A stretch of 64,000 nucleotides of DNA from Devosia sp. Leaf420 (GTDB lineage Bacteria > Pseudomonadota > Alphaproteobacteria > Rhizobiales > Devosiaceae), in assembly GCF_001425445.1 (NCBI RefSeq), contig NZ_LMQU01000013.1:360108-424107 (forward strand), given 5' to 3'. The notes beneath the pieces were generated by a model, which saw nothing but the letters and a program-made list of their open reading frames with translations, did not search any database and was not told the DNA's origin. How positions within the stretch are numbered: the stretch's first letter is position 1; every line of letters starts with the position of its first letter. Of the stretch, positions 54,181 through 63,902 are shown in pieces. A program made the position numbers and the translations under genes.

Positions 54181-55622
54181 GCCATGTTGTCTTGCTCGCT
54201 GACGACGATGCCGCGATCCGCATGGTGCTCAACCAGGCGCTGACCCGCGCCGGTTACGAAGTGCGCCCGACGGGCAATATTTCCACCATGTGGAATTGGG
54301 TGAGCCGTGGGGAAGGGGATGTGCTGATCACCGACGTTGCAATGCCCGATGGCAATGCCTTCGAGGTGATGCCCAAGATCAAGAAGCTGCGGCCCGATCT
54401 GCCGATGATCGTCATGTCGGCGCAGAATACGTTCATGACGGCTATCCGCGCATCGGAAGTCGGCGCCTATGAATATCTGCCGAAGCCGTTTGATATCACC
54501 GAAGTGCTGTCGGTGGTTTCTCGCGCACTGGCGGACGCCAAGAAGCCCAGCAATGCGGAGCGCAAGGCAGAAGAGCAGGGCGATTCCATGCCGCTGGTGG
54601 GCCGCTCGCCTGCCATGCAGGACATTTATCGCGCTCTTGCCCGGTTGATGCAGACCGACCTCACGGTGATGATCACAGGCGAAAGCGGCACCGGTAAGGA
54701 ATTGGTGGCGCGCGCGCTCCATGACTTCGGCAAGCGCCGCAATGGGCCGTTCGTTGCCATCAATATGGCCGCCATTCCGCGCGATCTCATCGAAGCCGAA
54801 CTGTTCGGGCACGAGAAGGGCGCTTTTACAGGGGCAAATACGCGCTCATCGGGCCGGTTCGAACAGGCCGAAGGCGGTACGCTTTTCCTCGACGAAATCG
54901 GCGATATGCCGATGGACGCGCAGACACGTCTGCTGCGCGTGTTGCAGGAGGGTGAATATACGATGGTGGGTGGCCGGAGCGCCATCAAGACCAATGTACG
55001 CATCGTCGCGGCGACGCACCGCGATCTTAGCCAGATGATCCGTCAGGGCTTGTTCCGCGAAGATCTTTACTATCGCCTCAATGTCGTGCCGATCCGCTTG
55101 CCGCCCCTACGGGAGCGCATCGACGATATCTCCGATCTGGTGCAGCATTTCCTGCGCGCGGCGGAGCGCGAAGGCGAGGCGCCAAAGACGATTGCGCCCG
55201 ATGCCATTCGGCTGATGCAGAACTATTCCTGGCCGGGCAATATTCGCGAGCTGGAAAACCTCGTGCGACGCCTGTCGGCGCTTTATGCCGACGAGAGCAT
55301 TTCGGCGGAGATCGTGCAGAACGAACTCAACATTTCCGATCGTCCAGTGGCGGTTGCGGGTGTTGGGCCGGTGGACGTTTCGACGGCAGTTGAGAGCCAT
55401 GTGGGGCAATTGCTGCGCGAGTATGAGCCGAACCTGCCGCCTGCCGGGCTCTACCAGCGTGTGATAGACAGGGTCGAGGCGCCGCTGATCGCCATGGCGC
55501 TCAATGCCTGTGGTGGCAACCAGATCAAGGCGGCGGACCTGCTAGGTCTCAACCGAAACACCTTGCGCAAGAAGATCCGCACGCACTCGATCGAGATCGT
55601 CAAACATAGCCGCAGGAACTAA
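54177..55622 (+). CDS. ntrC: Nitrogen regulation response regulator NtrC
   Basis: A 481-residue activator of sigma-54 promoters. The receiver domain has the acidic pair at D10-D11 and phospho-Asp D53 in [10 protein letters not shown]. The AAA+ domain (about 140-370) has Walker [10 protein letters not shown], the sigma-54 loop motif GAFTGA in [13 protein letters not shown], and Walker [14 protein letters not shown], all intact. The C-terminal helix-turn-helix ([18 protein letters not shown]) is Fis-like. The last four bases overlap the convergent exporter gene. Confidence 0.96.
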   Translation: MSHVVLLADDDAAIRMVLNQALTRAGYEVRPTGNISTMWNWVSRGEGDVLITDVAMPDGNAFEVMPKIKKLRPDLPMIVMSAQNTFMTAIRASEVGAYEYLPKPFDITEVLSVVSRALADAKKPSNAERKAEEQGDSMPLVGRSPAMQDIYRALARLMQTDLTVMITGESGTGKELVARALHDFGKRRNGPFVAINMAAIPRDLIEAELFGHEKGAFTGANTRSSGRFEQAEGGTLFLDEIGDMPMDAQTRLLRVLQEGEYTMVGGRSAIKTNVRIVAATHRDLSQMIRQGLFREDLYYRLNVVPIRLPPLRERIDDISDLVQHFLRAAEREGEAPKTIAPDAIRLMQNYSWPGNIRELENLVRRLSALYADESISAEIVQNELNISDRPVAVAGVGPVDVSTAVESHVGQLLREYEPNLPPAGLYQRVIDRVEAPLIAMALNACGGNQIKAADLLGLNRNTLRKKIRTHSIEIVKHSRRN

Positions 55623-56518
55623 CGCCGCATTTGATTGCGGCGGGTTCGATGTTCGGTCAAGGCCAGGACACACCCCGCCGCAACGACAAAGCCGGCGCCG
55701 ACATAGACGTTGAGCAGCGGCGTCTCGCCCCAGAAGAGATAGCCGAAGACGAAGGCCCAGATGAGGGCTCCGTACTCGACGGTTCCCAGCACACTGGCCG
55801 GCACCAGTTTCGCCGATTCGACCAGAATGAACTGGGCGGAGCCGCCGACGAGACCTGCAGCCAGGACGAAGGCAAGCTCCATTGGCCCTATACCCTGCCA
55901 GAACGGGATGCTGACGACGCCCATCACCACGGCATGGATGAGGTTTTGGGCAAAGACCTGCACGAGGGCGCTGTCGGATTTGGAAATGGTGCGCATGAGG
56001 ATCATGGACACGGCCCAACTGAGGGCGGCGAGCAGCACCATGATGACAGGCAGAGTTAGAGTGAAGCCGCTGGGATTTGCCGCGACGACAACGCCGAAAA
56101 AGCCGATGGCGGCGGCGCCGACACGGGCGAGGGTCAGCCGCTCCTTGAGGAAGATGACCGCCAGGATGGTGGTGAGGACTGGCGCGAAATAATAGAGCGT
56201 CGTCATCTCGGCGAGCTGCAAGTCGCGGCCGGCACTATAGTACATCACCCAGGCCGCCAGCGTGAGCAGGCCCCGGCCGAGGATCATGCCACGGTTGGAG
56301 GACGCAAGGAGCCGCGGGAACATCCAGCTTTTGCCAATGACCATGCAGAGGATGACGATAATGACGCCGCGGACAAAGAGAATTTGGGCGGCCGGCAGGG
56401 CGTGGATAATGCCTTTGATGAAGGCGTCATGGACCGCGAAAAGTGTATAGGCCGTAATGCCCATGGCCATGCCCTTGAGGCTGGCGGAATCGGTGGCGGG
56501 AAAAGCGGGGGTGGTCAA
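55619..56518 (-). CDS. DMT superfamily (EamA) transporter
   Basis: A 299-residue membrane protein with ten hydrophobic helices in two EamA halves. Examples are [20 protein letters not shown] at the start, [20 protein letters not shown] at the end of the first half, and [20 protein letters not shown] in the second. Exporter substrates are not predictable. It stands on the opposite strand between ntrC and ntrY, interrupting an otherwise continuous Ntr block, with a four-base convergent overlap with ntrC. Confidence 0.88.
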   Translation of the reverse strand: MTTPAFPATDSASLKGMAMGITAYTLFAVHDAFIKGIIHALPAAQILFVRGVIIVILCMVIGKSWMFPRLLASSNRGMILGRGLLTLAAWVMYYSAGRDLQLAEMTTLYYFAPVLTTILAVIFLKERLTLARVGAAAIGFFGVVVAANPSGFTLTLPVIMVLLAALSWAVSMILMRTISKSDSALVQVFAQNLIHAVVMGVVSIPFWQGIGPMELAFVLAAGLVGGSAQFILVESAKLVPASVLGTVEYGALIWAFVFGYLFWGETPLLNVYVGAGFVVAAGCVLALTEHRTRRNQMRR

Positions 56519-56735
56519 TTTCGATGCTCGAGGGAGAGCGTCTGTTTGCGCTGGGATGCCGGACTTGTCCAGCCGGAGGATTTCCCCAGCTCACGGGGCA
56601 GTGTCACATTTCGGCAACAATTATCTTGAAGGGTGCGGCGATTTCAGTCAGGCTTTGCTGCCTAGGATGCCGTGTGCCGCGCTTTGATCGTGCTGCAGGT
56701 ATTGCCACAACAAGCCGGAGCGAACCGATTAGTGC

Positions 56736-59063
56736 ATGACTGAGTTGGTCAGCGATGACATAGCCGCACAAGCCGACACCAAGGCGCGGACGGCGGATCA
56801 GCGTTCTCTGTTCTCCGGCGAGGGGAATGGGCCATTGCGTGTGCTCGGCTTCCTTGTCGTCTTTGCATCCGTGCTCATGTCTTCGGTGTCGTTCCTGATC
56901 CTCTCGGGCACGACCAATATCGAGCCATCGGCCGAGGTCTGGACGATCATCTGGGTCGTCACGGGACTGCTCGTTCTGCTGGTTCTTGCGCTGGTGGTCA
57001 CCGAGGCAGTCTTGCTGTTTCAGGCGCGGATGCAAAAGCAGCCGGGCTCGGCGCTACAGGTCCGCATGGTCGCCATGTTTGCCGTCGTGGCCGGCATCCC
57101 GGCCATTCTCGTGGCCATCGTGGCCACCATTGCGCTTAACCAGGGCCTTGATCAGTGGTTCTCGGATCGCACCCGGTCGATGGTGGAGAGCAGCCGGCTT
57201 GTCGCGCGCTCCTATATGCTCGAACACGCCCAGGTTTTGCGCGACGACATCATATGGGTAGCCAGCGAACTCGAGCAATCCCACTCTACCTATCTTGCGG
57301 ATCGCCAGCGGTTCGAGCGCATTCTGACCGCGCTTGCCGTGACGCGTTCGCTGCCATTTTCCTCGCTGCTCGACAGCAATGGCAATGAAATCATGCGGGC
57401 GCAGATCAGCGTGGGCGGATCTTATCCCAAGCCACCAGCGGGGGTGACGGAGGGCGTCGTCGAGGGCATCCCGACGCAGATTGCGCCTGGGTCGACACAG
57501 TTCGTCGGCTCGATCATCAAGCTGCGCGGCTATGACAATGTGTTCCTGTTCGTGGCGCGGCCTGTGGACGCCGAAGTGCTGCAATATATGCGGCTGACCG
57601 ACGACAATATCACCGAATATCGGCAATATGCGTCGAACCGGCTGGTGTTCCAGATCACCTTCACCATCATGTATGTCGGCCTTGTGGTGGTGCTACTGCT
57701 CTCGGCACTTTGGATCGGCATCGCTCTCGCCAATCGGTTCGTCGACCCGATCAGAAACCTGATGATCGCATCGCGCCGCGTCAGTGGCGGAGATCTCGAT
57801 GTGCGCGTACCGGTGCAAGAGGGACGGGGGGATCTCCGCGACCTCTCGAATGGCTTCAACCGGATGACGCAGCAGCTCAAGACGCAGCGCGAAGAGCTGC
57901 TGATGGCCAACGAGGTCAACGAAAAGCGCCGCCAGTTCACCGAGGCCGTGGTGGAGGGCGTGTCGGCGGGGATTATCGGGCTTGATCCGTTCGGAGCGGT
58001 AACGCTGGCTAATGCGCGTGCCTGTGAAATGCTGGGGCATTCCGAAATCGAGATGATGGGCGAGCGAATGGAAGACATCCTTCCCGAAATCGCGCCGGCC
58101 ATCGACAAAGCGAAATCGGCGCGGCGCGGGCAGGTGCGCGACCAGATCCAGCTTGGCAACGAAACCAACCGGCGCATCTACCAGATCCAGCTCACCCGCG
58201 AAGGGTCGATCACCGAATCCAAGGGCTATGTCCTCACCTTCGACGATATCACCGAACTTGAATCGGCGCAGCGCACCAGCGCCTGGGCCGACGTTGCGCG
58301 CCGCATTGCGCATGAAATCAAGAATCCGCTGACGCCAATCCAGCTTTCCGCCGAGCGCCTGCGGCGGCGCTATGGCGCCAAGCTCGAAGACGATCGCGAT
58401 GTTTTTGATAAATGCATCAATACGATCGTGCGGCAGGTGGGCGATATCGGGCGGATGGTCGACGAGTTCTCGGCCTTTGCGCGCATGCCCGAGGCAGCGC
58501 CCGAGGTGGCAGACCTATCCGACACGATCCGGCAAGCTGTGTTTCTCGAAAGCGTTCGGTTGCCGGAAGTTGCAATTGTTACCGAATTGCCGGATGACAC
58601 GGTCTATGCCTGGTTCGACACGCGGCTCGTTTCGCAATCCCTCACCAATCTGATCAAAAACGCGGTCGAGGCATTCGAAGGGCTGGATTTGGGGGCCGAC
58701 TGGCAGCCCACGATAAAAGTGGAAGCCCATTATGAGGGCAATCACGCCCGGGTGTCGGTATCTGACAATGGCAAGGGGTGGCCGGCGGAAAACCGCCAGC
58801 GGCTGCTCGAGCCATATATGACGACCCGGGAAAAAGGCACGGGCCTGGGGCTCGCCATCGTTGCGCGCATCATCGAGCAACATGGCGGCATAACTGAACT
58901 GATCGACGCTGAACCTGATGAACAGGGCAGGGTGGGGGCTTGCGTGACATTCACGCTGCCACTGCGTGCCCCACAAAAGACCAACGAGAAGGACAATCCG
59001 GAGCGCGGCTCTGAATTGCCCCAGAAGGAGGAATCGCTGATGCCAGCGATTGTTCACGAGTAA
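56736..59063 (+). CDS. ntrY: Sensor histidine kinase NtrY
   Basis: A 775-residue membrane kinase. Four hydrophobic segments are visible (VLGFLVVFASVLMSSVSFLI, WTIIWVVTGLLVLLVLALVV, MVAMFAVVAGIPAILVAIVA, and one at about 310), with a periplasmic region between the third and fourth. A HAMP domain follows (RFVDPIRNLMIASRRVSGGD), then a PAS domain, the histidine in [12 protein letters not shown], and the ATP lid (DNGKGWPAENRQRLLEPYMT, GTGLGLAIVARIIEQHGG). It senses nitrogen or redox state and phosphorylates NtrX. It shares one base with ntrX. Confidence 0.94.
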   Translation: MTELVSDDIAAQADTKARTADQRSLFSGEGNGPLRVLGFLVVFASVLMSSVSFLILSGTTNIEPSAEVWTIIWVVTGLLVLLVLALVVTEAVLLFQARMQKQPGSALQVRMVAMFAVVAGIPAILVAIVATIALNQGLDQWFSDRTRSMVESSRLVARSYMLEHAQVLRDDIIWVASELEQSHSTYLADRQRFERILTALAVTRSLPFSSLLDSNGNEIMRAQISVGGSYPKPPAGVTEGVVEGIPTQIAPGSTQFVGSIIKLRGYDNVFLFVARPVDAEVLQYMRLTDDNITEYRQYASNRLVFQITFTIMYVGLVVVLLLSALWIGIALANRFVDPIRNLMIASRRVSGGDLDVRVPVQEGRGDLRDLSNGFNRMTQQLKTQREELLMANEVNEKRRQFTEAVVEGVSAGIIGLDPFGAVTLANARACEMLGHSEIEMMGERMEDILPEIAPAIDKAKSARRGQVRDQIQLGNETNRRIYQIQLTREGSITESKGYVLTFDDITELESAQRTSAWADVARRIAHEIKNPLTPIQLSAERLRRRYGAKLEDDRDVFDKCINTIVRQVGDIGRMVDEFSAFARMPEAAPEVADLSDTIRQAVFLESVRLPEVAIVTELPDDTVYAWFDTRLVSQSLTNLIKNAVEAFEGLDLGADWQPTIKVEAHYEGNHARVSVSDNGKGWPAENRQRLLEPYMTTREKGTGLGLAIVARIIEQHGGITELIDAEPDEQGRVGACVTFTLPLRAPQKTNEKDNPERGSELPQKEESLMPAIVHE

Positions 59064-60445
59064 TGGCACTAGACATTCTGATCATCGACGACGAAGACGA
59101 TATTCGCGATCTGATCGCCGGTATCCTCGAGGATGAAGGCTTTGACACGCGACAGGCGCACGACGCCGATAGCGGGCTCAACGAAATTGCGCGACGGCGA
59201 CCAAGCCTCGTGTTCCTCGACATCTGGATGCAGGGCTCGCGCCTTGACGGGCTGCAGCTGCTCGACGTGTTCCAGAGCCAGCATCCGGACATGCCCGTCG
59301 TGATGATCTCTGGCCATGGCAATGTCGAAACCGCGGTTTCAGCCATTCGGCGCGGCGCGTACGACTATATCGAAAAGCCCTTCAAGATCGATCGGCTGCT
59401 CCACGTCACCCAGAGGGCGATGGAAGCCACGCGGCTTCGGAGCGAAGTGGCCGAGCTCAAGGAGCGTTCGGCGGGCAAGAATGCCGACATGGTCGGTAAC
59501 TCGCCCTCTCTCCAGCAAATTCGCGGCCTGATCGAAAAGTCGGCGCCGACCAATTCGCGCATTTTCATTGCGGGGCCGTCGGGCGCCGGTAAGGGCCTGG
59601 TGGCGCGGCTGATCCATCAGCGCAGCCCGCGCAGCGACGCTCCCTTTGTCGAGATCAACGCTTCGCTCTACGCGCCCGATGAGGTGTCCGTGGTGCTGTT
59701 CGGGCGGGAAGCCCGGGACAAGTCGGGACTTCTGCAGGTCGAGGTGGGCGCGCTCGAGCGGGCACATGGAGGTACGCTCTATCTGTCGGAAGTGACGACA
59801 CTGCCGCCGCAGGTGCAGACCGCCTTGTTGCGCACGCTGGTTGAAAACCGATTCAACCGCGTGGGCGGCGCGCAGGCTGTGCCGATCGATGTGCGCATCA
59901 TTTCGTCGAGTTCGCAGAATATTTCGGCGCTGACAGAAGGCGGCGAATTCCGCTCCGATCTTTTCCATCGGCTCGCCATCGTGCCGGTGCAACTGGTGCC
60001 GCTCAAGGAACGCCGCGAGGATATTCCGCCGCTGGTCAGCGTCTTCATCGAGCAGATCTGCCGCATGCATAACCTGCAGCGCATCAGCATCGGGGAAGAC
60101 GCCATCGCTGTTCTGCAGGCGCAGGACTGGCCGGGCAATGCGCGCCAGCTTCGCAATTCCATCGAGCGGCTTCTCATCCTGATGAAGGATCAGCAGCCGG
60201 AGAATGGCGTCATCACTGCGACCATGCTGCCTTCGGACATCGGCGAGGTGCTGCCGACGGTTGGCGACACCGACACCTCGGCGCACCTCATGAGCTTGCC
60301 GCTCCGCGATGCGCGCGAAGTGTTCGAGCGCCAATATCTCCTCGCGCAAATCGAGCGATTTGGCGGAAACATCTCCAAGACGGCGGAGTTTGTGGGCATG
60401 GAGCGCAGCGCTTTACACCGCAAGATCAAGTCACTAGGGCTGTGA
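59063..60445 (+). CDS. ntrX: Response regulator NtrX with degenerate sigma-54 interaction domain
   Basis: A 460-residue regulator. The receiver has acidic residues at 9-12 and phospho-Asp D53 in LVFLDIWMQG. The AAA+ domain has a Walker A of GPSGAGKG (171-178), but the GAFTGA loop found in NtrC is absent (the matching stretch is VLFGREARDKSGLLQVE), and Walker B reads GGTLYLSEV, with serine in place of aspartate at about 242. The C-terminal helix-turn-helix (ISKTAEFVGMERSALHRKI) is intact. So it can bind DNA but is unlikely to drive sigma-54 polymerase. Similar loss of GAFTGA is known for alphaproteobacterial NtrX, as I recall. Confidence 0.93.
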   Translation: MALDILIIDDEDDIRDLIAGILEDEGFDTRQAHDADSGLNEIARRRPSLVFLDIWMQGSRLDGLQLLDVFQSQHPDMPVVMISGHGNVETAVSAIRRGAYDYIEKPFKIDRLLHVTQRAMEATRLRSEVAELKERSAGKNADMVGNSPSLQQIRGLIEKSAPTNSRIFIAGPSGAGKGLVARLIHQRSPRSDAPFVEINASLYAPDEVSVVLFGREARDKSGLLQVEVGALERAHGGTLYLSEVTTLPPQVQTALLRTLVENRFNRVGGAQAVPIDVRIISSSSQNISALTEGGEFRSDLFHRLAIVPVQLVPLKERREDIPPLVSVFIEQICRMHNLQRISIGEDAIAVLQAQDWPGNARQLRNSIERLLILMKDQQPENGVITATMLPSDIGEVLPTVGDTDTSAHLMSLPLRDAREVFERQYLLAQIERFGGNISKTAEFVGMERSALHRKIKSLGL

Positions 60446-60630
60446 TGGCGCACTAAATCGGCAGTGTGCCATGCATCCGCTGCGGGTAGGCAGAGACGGG
60501 GATGTGTGGCATAGTTGTAATTGTATCATAATTCCGGATGGACGACGACTGGGCGGCAGTTTTCGTGATATTCGGACGCAAGCGATTGCGACATAACAGC
60601 GACAATAAATGCCGCGGCAAAGAGGCCTAA

Positions 60631-60882
60631 ATGCCCAGCGAGAAGCAGCAAAATCTGCAGGATTCCTTTCTTAATCACGTTCGCAAGCAGAAGGTGCCCG
60701 TCACGATCTTTCTCGTGAATGGCGTCAAGTTGCAGGGTGTGATCACCTGGTTCGACAATTTCTGTCTGTTGCTGCGCCGTGACGCGCAGTCCCAACTGGT
60801 CTATAAGCACGCCATCTCGACGATCATGCCGGGCGCGCCAATCCAGCTGTTCGATCCAGAACAAAACAACGACCACGACTGA
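60631..60882 (+). CDS. hfq: RNA chaperone Hfq
   Basis: An 83-residue Sm-fold protein, which pairs small RNAs with messages and lies downstream of ntrX as in most alphaproteobacteria. Sm1 is [20 protein letters not shown] and [15 protein letters not shown], and Sm2 is [10 protein letters not shown], with the nucleotide-binding K-H residues. The tail is short and acidic. AGAGG lies six bases before the ATG. The 185-base leader after ntrX is the longest gap in this block and probably holds the hfq promoter; I could not assign one. Confidence 0.96.
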   Translation: MPSEKQQNLQDSFLNHVRKQKVPVTIFLVNGVKLQGVITWFDNFCLLLRRDAQSQLVYKHAISTIMPGAPIQLFDPEQNNDHD

Positions 60883-60890
60883 CGGATCAT

Positions 60891-62258
60891 ATGGACGATT
60901 TCGACGAGGAGGATGGTCGCCACCCAGGCGGCCCCAAACCCTATATCGACAGGCAAGAGCAGCCCACGCGCACTGGCCTCGTCTGCCCTGATGTGAGGGG
61001 CAAATCGTCCAACCACAGCATCGAGTCCCGCAAGGCCGAATTCGAGGGTCTGGCAGAGGCCATTCGCCTCGATATCAAATTTTCCGAGATCATGAAGGTC
61101 CGGGAAATCCGGCCCGCGACTTACCTGGGCGGCGGCCATGTCGAGTCCCTTGCTGAAAAGGTAAAGGCCGAAGATATCGAGCTTCTGCTGGTCGATGCGG
61201 CGCTCACACCCATCCAGCAGCGCAATCTCGAACGCGAAACCGGCACCAAGGTGCTCGATCGAACAGCGCTGATCCTCGAAATTTTCGGAGAACGCGCCGC
61301 GACACGCGAAGGCGTTTTGCAGGTCGAGCTCGCCCATCTCAATTACCAGAAGGGGCGCCTTGTGCGTTCCTGGACCCACCTTGAACGCCAGCGTGGCAGC
61401 GGCGGCACAGGCTTTATGGGTGGCCCCGGCGAAACGCAGATCGAAAGCGACCGTCGGCAGATCACCGATCGTATCGTTCTGCTCGAAGATCGGCTCGATA
61501 AGGTCAAGAAAACGCGCGCACAGCAGCGGCAGCAGCGTACTCGCGCGGCGATCCCGGTCGTGGCGCTCGTTGGCTATACCAACGCCGGCAAATCGACGCT
61601 GTTCAACCGGCTGACGGGGGCAGGGGTCTTTGCCGAAGACCTGCTCTTTGCGACGCTAGATACGACGGTGCGTAAGATCGAATTGCCGCATGGCCGCGAG
61701 GTGATGCTGAGCGACACGGTCGGGTTCGTTGCGGACCTGCCGCACGACCTTGTGGCCGCGTTCCGCGCGACGCTGGAAGAGGTCGTGGACGCCGATATCA
61801 TTCTCCACGTGCGCGACATAGCCAATCCCGATCATGCCGCTCAGGCTGAAGATGTGCTCACCGTGCTCGACGAGCTTGGTGTGTCGTCGGAAAACACGCC
61901 TGTGGTCGAGGTCTGGAACAAGATCGATCTGCTCGAAGAGCCGCAGCTGACCTTGGCTTCAGCTGCGCCGGCAGGCAATGTGCTGGCGAGCATGCCGGTG
62001 TCTGCCCATACCGGCGCGGGCATCACGGAACTGCTCGAACTGATCGAGCGGTCCCTTGGTGAGCAGAGCCGGACCTACCACGTCCATGTGCCACACAGCG
62101 CCGGCAGCGATATCGGTTGGCTGCATGGCAATGCCGAAGTCATTTCGCGCGATGAGCCGACCGAACAGGGTCAGGACTACGTCGTGCGTGTCGATCCCCG
62201 GCACAAGGCAGCGTTTCTGGAGAGGTTCAACGGCCGGATTGCCTTGTCAGATCTCTGA
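60891..62258 (+). CDS. hflX: GTPase HflX
   Basis: A 455-residue GTPase that splits stalled or hibernating ribosomes. The N-terminal HflX domain includes FSEIMKVREIRPATYLGGGH and GTKVLDRTALILEIFGERAA. HLERQRGSGGTGFMGGPGET and the following helix link to the G domain with GYTNAGKST (G1), DTTVRKIELPHGREVMLSDT (G2-G3 region) and WNKIDLLEE (G4). It starts nine bases after hfq. Its last 12 bases overlap the end of convergent mazG. Confidence 0.95.
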   Translation: MDDFDEEDGRHPGGPKPYIDRQEQPTRTGLVCPDVRGKSSNHSIESRKAEFEGLAEAIRLDIKFSEIMKVREIRPATYLGGGHVESLAEKVKAEDIELLLVDAALTPIQQRNLERETGTKVLDRTALILEIFGERAATREGVLQVELAHLNYQKGRLVRSWTHLERQRGSGGTGFMGGPGETQIESDRRQITDRIVLLEDRLDKVKKTRAQQRQQRTRAAIPVVALVGYTNAGKSTLFNRLTGAGVFAEDLLFATLDTTVRKIELPHGREVMLSDTVGFVADLPHDLVAAFRATLEEVVDADIILHVRDIANPDHAAQAEDVLTVLDELGVSSENTPVVEVWNKIDLLEEPQLTLASAAPAGNVLASMPVSAHTGAGITELLELIERSLGEQSRTYHVHVPHSAGSDIGWLHGNAEVISRDEPTEQGQDYVVRVDPRHKAAFLERFNGRIALSDL

Positions 62259-63074
62259 CGGGGCTTTCTGCTTGTCCGCAGCGCGGATCTCGTTCCAATA
62301 AGCGTCGAGCCGCTCAAGACCGGCGTCGGGGGCTGCAATGCCGTCCTCGCGGCAGCGGGCTTCGACATAGTGAAATCGGCGCGTAAACTTAGCATTGGCG
62401 TCGCGCAGTGCGGCTTCCGGATCAACGCCGGCGTGGCGCGCCAAATTGCTGATCGCAAAGAGAAGATCGCCGATTTCCTCATGGACGGCGTGCTGATCGG
62501 CGGCGGCCTTGGCCTCCTCGACCTCTGCCAGTTCCTCGCGAACCTTTGCCATTACGGAATCAAAATCTGGCCAGTCGAAGCCAACTTTCGCGGCCTTTTT
62601 CGTGAGCTTTTCTGCACGTGTCAGGGCAGGGAGTACCTGGGGTACGTCGTCAATCGCCGACGATGATTTGGCTGCCTGGCGCGCGGCCTTGGCCTTCTTT
62701 TCCGCCGCTTTGACGCTTTCCCAACTGATCTGAGCACCAGCGGCGCTATCGGCAGTTTGATCGCCAAAGACGTGCGGATGGCGGCGAATGAGCTTTTCGG
62801 TGATGGCGTAAATCACATCGCCAATATCGAAGTGGCCAGCTTCCTTCGCCATCTGGGCGTGGAAAATTGGCTGCAAGAGCAGATCGCCAAGCTCCTCGCG
62901 CAGATCGTCAAAATCCTGACGCTCGATCGCATCTGCAACTTCATAGGCTTCCTCGATCGTGTAGTTCCGGATCGTCGAAAAATCCTGCTCCAGATCCCAA
63001 GGACATCCAGATACGGGGTCGCGTAAAGCCGCCATGATCTCGATGAGCCGGGCGATATCGCGAGACGGTTGCAT
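62247..63074 (-). CDS. mazG: Nucleoside triphosphate pyrophosphohydrolase MazG
   Basis: A 275-residue protein with two MazG modules. The first has CPWDLEQDFSTIRNYTIEEA and YEVADAIE, then LREELGDLLLQ; the second has WPDFDSVMAKVREELAEVEE and HEEIGDLLFAISNLARHAG, each with the E-E-x-x-E metal motif. It removes aberrant nucleotides and affects (p)ppGpp levels. The ATG at 63074 has GGAG six bases upstream, preferred over a start at 63086. It is convergent with hflX with a 12-base overlap. Confidence 0.94.
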   Translation of the reverse strand: MQPSRDIARLIEIMAALRDPVSGCPWDLEQDFSTIRNYTIEEAYEVADAIERQDFDDLREELGDLLLQPIFHAQMAKEAGHFDIGDVIYAITEKLIRRHPHVFGDQTADSAAGAQISWESVKAAEKKAKAARQAAKSSSAIDDVPQVLPALTRAEKLTKKAAKVGFDWPDFDSVMAKVREELAEVEEAKAAADQHAVHEEIGDLLFAISNLARHAGVDPEAALRDANAKFTRRFHYVEARCREDGIAAPDAGLERLDAYWNEIRAADKQKAPSEI

Positions 63075-63086
63075 GCTGGGCTCCAA

Positions 63087-63451
63087 GGACGGTGGATCGA
63101 CCTCGGCGTCGTTACATCAAAGGCGGGGCGCCGTCACCCAAAAGGCAAGCAGACTTCATTCGCATAATATATATTATGGAACTTTTATGTGTATGAAACT
63201 GCTGGTTTCTCAGTTATTTGGTGTGCTCTACGTCATAAGTTGTCACTTTACGCGCAAAGCTGTCCTCACCACGTCTACTTCGCCAATTTGATCGGCTCAA
63301 GCTCTCGGTACCTTCCTGATATCAAATTGGTTTCGGCGATCGTGCATGGGGCCGCCCTAGTCGGCACCGGCGCATCCCCAGCATCTGCAAATTGCAGGTC
63401 CTGCGTTAGCGACTCCTTTTGGCTGACGAGTTTGACGGACCGAAGGGGCGC
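63087..63451. other. Lower-GC intergenic stretch with a 16-base palindrome
   Basis: After mazG the composition becomes clearly more AT-rich. At 63163-63178 the sequence CATAATATATATTATG is a perfect palindrome that could be an operator or promoter centre. Short open frames exist, such as one at 63189-63455, but none has a ribosome site or a recognisable product. I see no gene here; it may be part of an acquired segment. Confidence 0.4.
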
Positions 63452-63748
63452 TTAACTGGTTGCCCGCTTTGGTGCGTCGAGTTGCATGAGGTGCTTGCGC
63501 GCTTCGATTTGCCATACGTGCTCCAAGGACTTACCCCGGTTTCTAAGCACCACGCGCTTACGGTTTCGACCATGATTCCAACAGCAGCGTTCCTGATATG
63601 CCACACAGCTCCAGAGCCGTCTGAGATGTCGCTCGTTCAATTCTGGCAAGGCCAAGAAATCGGGGCCGTCAGGTTCCTCGTCGATCATGCCATTGTGGTA
63701 TTTGTACTTCTCGATCTCGCCAGCAATCATCTCGTCCACGGTATACAT
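63452..63748 (-). CDS. Hypothetical protein at the accessory edge
   Basis: A 98-residue ORF not matching any family I know. The start MYTVDEMIAGEIEKYKYHNG is at an ATG with AGGGAT about eight bases upstream; a longer frame to 63859 lacks a ribosome site. The C-terminal part is very basic (WNHGRNRKRVVLRNRGKS) and contains a cysteine pair (ERCCWN). It might bind nucleic acid, which is only a composition-based guess. It lies between lower-GC sequence and a likely IS end. Confidence 0.5.
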   Translation of the reverse strand: MYTVDEMIAGEIEKYKYHNGMIDEEPDGPDFLALPELNERHLRRLWSCVAYQERCCWNHGRNRKRVVLRNRGKSLEHVWQIEARKHLMQLDAPKRATS

Positions 63749-63902
63749 GCCGATATCCCTTTGTCGTGTTTGCCAAATAGTCGGCGGCAATGATGCAAGG
63801 GACAAATCGGCCGTTACGCTTAGTCTCGAAGGCGATAGGGTTGGCTGCCTTTCTGACAAGTCCGCATTCCTGAGCGCCCTCGCCTTCTACAAGGCGATTG
63901 AG

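Noticed and set aside
60500..60540. Sigma-54 promoter before hfq
   Set aside because: TGGCAT is seen, but the -12 GC element is missing at the required distance.
63189..63455. 88-codon plus-strand frame after mazG
   Set aside because: It has no ribosome site, no recognised product and a composition unlike coding sequence.
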